56,954 bases of DNA. It comes from Steroidobacteraceae bacterium. Lineage in GTDB: Bacteria > Pseudomonadota > Gammaproteobacteria > Steroidobacterales > Steroidobacteraceae. Of this stretch, positions 54,796-56,954 are shown one piece after another. Location: the NCBI GenBank assembly GCA_019187495.1, contig JABAQN010000054.1, positions 1 through 56,954 on the forward strand, given 5' to 3'. A model generated the notes under the pieces. It saw nothing but the letters and a program-made list of their open reading frames with translations, was not told the DNA's origin and did not search any database. Each line of letters starts with the position of its first letter. The stretch's first letter is position 1. Both the position numbers and the translations under genes were made by a program.

Positions 54796-54885
54796 GTATA
54801 ACGGCTGAGTTGAGCGGCGGCGCGGTGTATTCGCTTCAACCTGACCGCCACGCTGAGCGCCGCCCGCTCGAACGAGTTGTTAGAC
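54796..54885 (-). other. attC recombination site
   Basis: 90-base inverted repeat from GTATAAC (54796-54802) to GTTAGAC (54879-54885), with inner arms GCTGAGTTGAGCGGCGGCG and CGCCGCCCGCTCGAACGAGTT. The extra base in the right arm gives minus-strand orientation. It is the attC of the second, different BrnTA cassette and encodes the C-terminus of its BrnA. Confidence 0.87.
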
Positions 54886-55135
54886 CCCGCTTAACGACTT
54901 TCCGCAGCGCCTCGTTGATCTGCGTCTGATAACCAGGGCCGATCGCGCGGAAATACGCCAACACGTCTGCGTCCAGACGGATGGTCGTCTGCACCTTCGT
55001 CGGTGCGCGCTGCGGCCCACGCCCGCGCTTCATGACCGGAGCACCGAGCATCTCCTCGGACCAAGGCGGGTTATCGCTATCCTTGGCCTTGGCCCTGAAA
55101 TTTTTTGGCTTCTGCAATGTAGTAGCGCGCTTCAT
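54836..55135 (-). CDS. brnA: BrnA-type antitoxin (second type)
   Basis: A 99-aa BrnA: an N-terminal toxin-binding region with SDNPPWSEEMLGAP, then a ribbon-helix-helix (TKVQTTIRLDADVLAYFRAIGPGYQTQINEALRKVV, family pattern). The C-terminal KRGLTTRSSGRRSAWRSG is encoded by the attC stem and is unlikely to be functional. It overlaps its brnT by 59 bases. Sequence differs clearly from the other BrnA in the array. Confidence 0.88.
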   Translation of the reverse strand: MKRATTLQKPKNFRAKAKDSDNPPWSEEMLGAPVMKRGRGPQRAPTKVQTTIRLDADVLAYFRAIGPGYQTQINEALRKVVKRGLTTRSSGRRSAWRSG

Positions 55136-55370
55136 ACTTTTCCGCCTTGCGCAGGGAGATGATGTGGGGGCCCTTGCGACGCTCGGTGTAGACCAACACG
55201 ACGATCTGGTCGTTCAGACGTCCGAAGGTAACGAGGCGCTGTTCGTCGTAGCGTTCGCGAATGTCTTCGCGAGTTACGGTGAAGTCGTCCCAAATAGCCT
55301 CGCAGCCAACGAAATCGAGGCCATGAACCTTGATATTCCTGCGGCGCTTCCTTTCGTCCCACGTGGCCAC
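55077..55370 (-). CDS. brnT: BrnT-type ribonuclease toxin (second type)
   Basis: A 97-aa BrnT: WDERKRRRNIKVHGLDFVGCE, RYDEQRLVTFGRLNDQIVVLVYTERRKGPHIISLRKAEKYEARYY. It keeps the active-site pattern (Arg/Glu then IISLRKAE), closer to classical BrnT than the duplicated type. The start is a GTG at 55370; a promoter with a TACAAT -10 ends seven bases upstream, so the mRNA is probably leaderless. Toxin first, antitoxin second. Confidence 0.87.
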   Translation of the reverse strand: MATWDERKRRRNIKVHGLDFVGCEAIWDDFTVTREDIRERYDEQRLVTFGRLNDQIVVLVYTERRKGPHIISLRKAEKYEARYYIAEAKKFQGQGQG

Positions 55371-55375
55371 AGATA

Positions 55376-55405
55376 AATTGTAGTTACAATTAGCAGTGCC
55401 GGCAA
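55376..55405 (-). promoter_or_regulatory. Promoter with overlapping operator of the second BrnTA cassette
   Basis: On the minus strand: TTGCCG (55405-55400), 17-base spacer, TACAAT (55382-55377). The -10 is embedded in an inverted repeat AATTGTA-GT-TACAATT (55376-55391) with perfect 7-base arms, a textbook autorepression layout for a ribbon-helix-helix antitoxin. Each cassette therefore seems to carry its own promoter. Confidence 0.65.
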
Positions 55406-55422
55406 GCGAAAGCGCAAGCGGG

Positions 55423-55548
55423 GCCTAACGATCGAGCTGAGCGGCGGCAGGACAGGATGTCCCGCCTGGCACTTTATCGACACCCATGGCGATGACCGAT
55501 CGCGTCACGGACGACGCTCCTCCCGCCCGCTCGAGCGATTTGTTAGAA
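55423..55548 (-). other. attC recombination site (long type)
   Basis: 126-base inverted repeat from GCCTAAC (55423-55429) to GTTAGAA (55542-55548), with inner arms ATCGAGCTGAGCGGCGG and CCGCCCGCTCGAGCGATTT. It is about 37 bases longer than the other sites because of a longer unpaired tip. It is the attC of the RelE/Phd cassette; the Phd stop lies just outside it. Confidence 0.87.
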
Positions 55549-55552
55549 CGTA

Positions 55553-55825
55553 CTAAAGATCAAGATCTTCCAGACGCACGCCTCGCCCAGCTTTAAGACT
55601 CTCCCGAGCTCCTGCAATTCGCTTCAGAAACCGAGGGTCATTCTCAAGGCGGTATTCCAACCAGTCATCCTCGGACTCGAACCCAATAAGCACGCCCGCC
55701 GGCTTGCCGTGACGAGTGATGAGGATCTCCCGAGTCGCCGCCTCTCGCAGGTAGCGCGACAAATCGTCCTTCGCCTCGGCGATAGGGACTATTTTGGGGC
55801 CGGCTTTCCGAACTGAGCGAGCCAT
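55553..55825 (-). CDS. Phd/YefM-type antitoxin
   Basis: A 90-aa antitoxin with the Phd/YefM N-terminal DNA-binding fold: IVPIAEAKDDLSRYLREAATREILITRHGKPAGVLIGFE. The C-terminal half (DPRFLKRIAGARESLKAGRGVRLEDLDL) is a helix that should wrap the toxin. It is the downstream gene, overlapping relE by 37 bases; antitoxin second is the less common order for this pair. Confidence 0.9.
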   Translation of the reverse strand: MARSVRKAGPKIVPIAEAKDDLSRYLREAATREILITRHGKPAGVLIGFESEDDWLEYRLENDPRFLKRIAGARESLKAGRGVRLEDLDL

Positions 55826-56088
55826 GATTCTGTCTCCGATTTGGGCACTATGGCCAATACCTCAACGGTCCCATCCACGACATCGTAATAAACCCGGTAC
55901 TCATCGACCCTCAGTCGATACTGGGGGCGTGAAAGTCCCCGCAGACGCTTGATACTACTGCGGCTGGTCTTCTCTGGCTCGTGGCGCAGGTGCGTTTCCA
56001 GGGCATCGCGGATCGCCCCCCGGACATTGCCCTTCAGGCGCTTGAGGTCAGCTACCGCCTCGGGGGCCAGAATGATGTCAAATGACAT
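55789..56088 (-). CDS. RelE/ParE-superfamily toxin
   Basis: A 99-aa toxin: ILAPEAVADLKRLKGNVRGAIRDALETHL, IKRLRGLSRPQYRLRVDEYRVYYDVVDGTVEVLAIVPKSE. The RLRVDEYRVYYDV core with the following Arg/Lys fits RelE mRNA interferases that pair with Phd-type antitoxins. Starts at the ATG 56088 with a weak GGA. Located first in its cassette. Confidence 0.9.
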   Translation of the reverse strand: MSFDIILAPEAVADLKRLKGNVRGAIRDALETHLRHEPEKTSRSSIKRLRGLSRPQYRLRVDEYRVYYDVVDGTVEVLAIVPKSETESWLAQFGKPAPK

Positions 56089-56091
56089 TCC

Positions 56092-56106
56092 GGCTAGAAT
56101 ATAGCC
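56092..56106 (-). promoter_or_regulatory. Putative promoter/operator of the RelE-Phd cassette
   Basis: GGCTA-GAATA-TAGCC is an inverted repeat with perfect 5-base arms just upstream of the toxin ATG. Its minus strand contains TATATT, a possible -10. The -35 is unclear. Confidence 0.4.
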
Positions 56107-56134
56107 AAAACTAGGACGGGACGCTAGGTGTGCG

Positions 56135-56222
56135 TTCTAACGATTGAGCTGAGCGCGCCGCATGACAGCGCTTCGACGTGGCACTTTATCGTCCACGGCT
56201 GCGCTCGAGCGATTTGTTAGAC
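56135..56222 (-). other. attC recombination site
   Basis: 88-base inverted repeat from TTCTAAC (56135-56141) to GTTAGAC (56216-56222). Apart from the first core bases it is identical to the site at 54143-54230. It is the attC of the second BrnTA copy; minus-strand orientation. Confidence 0.88.
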
Positions 56223-56452
56223 GGCGCGTTTAGCTTGGCGTACCGATCTAGAAGTGCGCGAATCATGCGCTGATACTGGGTGCCATGGCGCTTGGCCTCT
56301 GCACGGAAGAAATCTACGCTCCGCTTCGAGAGGGCGATTGTCACCTTCTCCACATCTTCTTTCGGCACTAGCTCAGAGGGAGGCGGAAGAAAGTCCTCGA
56401 CGATCCGAACCTCATCGATCGGGCCTTTGCTGTATTTGATTCGCTTGGTCAT
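56186..56452 (-). CDS. brnA: BrnA-type antitoxin (copy 2)
   Basis: Identical in sequence to the antitoxin at 54194-54460: 88 aa, ribbon-helix-helix C-terminal domain, attC-encoded tail NKSLERSRGR. With two identical copies in one array, the antitoxin made from either cassette should neutralise both toxins, and loss of one copy would have little effect. Start ATG 56452; 41-base overlap with brnT. Confidence 0.85.
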   Translation of the reverse strand: MTKRIKYSKGPIDEVRIVEDFLPPPSELVPKEDVEKVTIALSKRSVDFFRAEAKRHGTQYQRMIRALLDRYAKLNAPSNKSLERSRGR

Positions 56453-56714
56453 AGATGCGCTTACCCTTCGTCCAGTACCCCGCACCAAAAATGCGGATCA
56501 CGCTACCTCGGTACGTGAAGCGCACCGTGAGAACGCCGTTGCCGTAGCGACCGAAACAGAACCAACGTGCTTCCCGCCCGGAGCTGTGCTTGACGTCTTC
56601 GGCGATGATGCGTCGCGGATCGAAAAAGGCCAGCTGCGCCTCAGCGAAGCTCACCCCATGCTTCGCCTGGTTGGCGCGATCCTTGCGCGGGTCCCAGTCG
56701 AAGTTCACCGACAT
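56412..56714 (-). CDS. brnT: BrnT-type ribonuclease toxin (copy 2)
   Basis: Identical to the toxin at 54420-54722: 100 aa, with FDWDPRKDRANQAKHGVSF and the altered RIFGAGYWTKGKR C-terminal motif. No inactivating change has accumulated in either copy, so the duplication is recent or both copies are maintained. It follows the palindromic operator at 56728-56755. Confidence 0.85.
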   Translation of the reverse strand: MSVNFDWDPRKDRANQAKHGVSFAEAQLAFFDPRRIIAEDVKHSSGREARWFCFGRYGNGVLTVRFTYRGSVIRIFGAGYWTKGKRIYDQANQIQQRPDR

Positions 56715-56727
56715 TGGAACAGCCTAG

Positions 56728-56755
56728 CACATATATGGGCAGCTCGCCATATGTG
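56728..56755 (-). promoter_or_regulatory. Operator/promoter palindrome of BrnTA copy 2
   Basis: Same inverted repeat as in copy 1 (CACATATATGGGC ... GCCATATGTG), 13 bases upstream of the brnT ATG. Likely bound by BrnA protein from either copy. Confidence 0.5.
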
Positions 56756-56787
56756 CGTATGGGTTACGTAAGGGCGCTGGAAGCGCC

Positions 56788-56836
56788 GTATAACGATTGA
56801 GCTGAGCGCGCCGGCTGCCGACACCTTGTGTTGGCA
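56788..56836 (-). other. Half attC site at the right edge
   Basis: GTATAAC (56788-56794) followed by GATTGAGCTGAGCGCGCC is one arm of another attC. A small hairpin follows (TGCCGACAC, CTT, GTGTTGGCA at 56816-56836), possibly the tip of the folded site. The partner arm (GAGCGATTTGTTAGAC-like) is not found before the window ends, so the site is truncated, very long or rearranged. Confidence 0.6.
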
Positions 56837-56954
56837 TACATGGACGCCCCTTATTGCCGCGCACAGATTCGAGTTTTGGGTTTCGGGTAGAGATTACAGC
56901 CATACATCCGGCCTGTGTGTGCGGCGCGTGGCCGCGGGCCCCGATGGAATCAGC
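56837..56954. other. Unassigned sequence at the right edge
   Basis: 118 bases with no supported gene. No attC partner arm, integrase fragment, attI core or insertion-sequence end was recognised. Confidence 0.3.

Larger units (their letters stand above)
54144..54803 (-). repeat. BrnTA cassette, copy 1 (direct duplicate of 56136-56795)
   Basis: A stretch of 660 bases that matches 56136-56795 at a constant offset of 1992. The match starts and stops at cassette recombination points (cassette unit 54149-54801), not at random positions. Both encoded proteins are identical in the two copies. Two different cassettes lie between the copies. Confidence 0.9.
56136..56795 (-). repeat. BrnTA cassette, copy 2 (direct duplicate of 54144-54803)
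   Basis: Matches copy 1 at a constant offset of 1992 bases, from one attC core to the next (cassette unit 56141-56793). The match stops at the neighbouring attC arm, where copy 1 continues GGCTGAG and copy 2 ATTGAGC. Confidence 0.9.

Noticed and set aside
54144..56795. Composite transposon or insertion sequence pair
   Set aside because: The duplicated unit carries no transposase and its limits are attC cores; no target-site duplications were seen.
56788..56954. attI site and promoter of an integron at the right edge
   Set aside because: The visible arm is an attC arm, not an attI core with direct repeats, and no integrase coding is present.
52930..56954. CRISPR array
   Set aside because: The repeats are about 90 bases, are inverted-repeat recombination sites and are separated by coding genes, not by short spacers.

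Overview
The window is about 57 kb of GC-rich DNA, and almost all of it is tightly packed housekeeping genes from a Gram-negative bacterium. Gene content (LPS transport, Lol/Lgt lipoprotein handling, a complete mreBCD-mrdAB cluster, lptD-surA-pdxA-rsmA-apaG-apaH order, ApaG, RodA, RlpA) and gene order point to a gammaproteobacterium near the Xanthomonadales/Nevskiales/Steroidobacterales. That placement is inferred from synteny and family content; no rRNA is present. I saw no tRNA, rRNA or CRISPR. No gap between genes exceeds 300 bases.

Layout. 1-5.7 kb: a partial lipoprotein, then prfA, prmC, a cyclophilin and mtgA, with a small VOC/ArsR/SRPBCC operon on the minus strand. 5.8-11.4 kb: a methionine-cycle operon (ArsR-methyltransferase regulator, metF, metH). 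11.6-15.7 kb: hslO and gatCAB. 15.8-25.7 kb: a cell-elongation and murein block (mreBCD, mrdA, rodA, mltB, rlpA, dacA), then a D-amino-acid aminotransferase, ybeD and a small lipoprotein. 25.7-29.1 kb: lipB, lipA, then the murein-recycling pair murU/amgK. 29.2-36.2 kb: lptD, surA, pdxA, rsmA, a universal stress protein, apaG and apaH. 36.7-40.6 kb: kynurenine pathway to quinolinate precursors (haaO, kynB-like, kynU, kmo). 40.6-51.6 kb: folA, a SET-domain protein, thyA, a glycine-zipper lipoprotein, lgt, rlmI-like, a DUF255 thioredoxin-fold protein, RidA-like, HIT, DUF486, a type III PLP decarboxylase and an AAA ATPase.

From about 51.6 kb the character changes. Base composition drops, and genes become small and are all on the minus strand. 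From about 52.9 kb to the right edge the DNA is an integron gene-cassette array: five clear attC recombination sites, one degenerate candidate and one half site, with no integrase in view. The cassettes carry two BrnT/BrnA toxin-antitoxin types, one RelE/Phd pair, an unassigned two-gene module and a membrane protein. One BrnTA cassette is present as two copies that match from one cassette boundary to the other. A leucine-rich-repeat protein and a coupled small membrane ORF sit between the core genome and the array.

The core is very compact. About 20 neighbouring gene pairs overlap by 1-4 bases at stop/start, several convergent pairs overlap inside coding sequence, and amgK/lptD diverge from a 12-base gap that is a perfect palindrome containing TATAAT on both strands.
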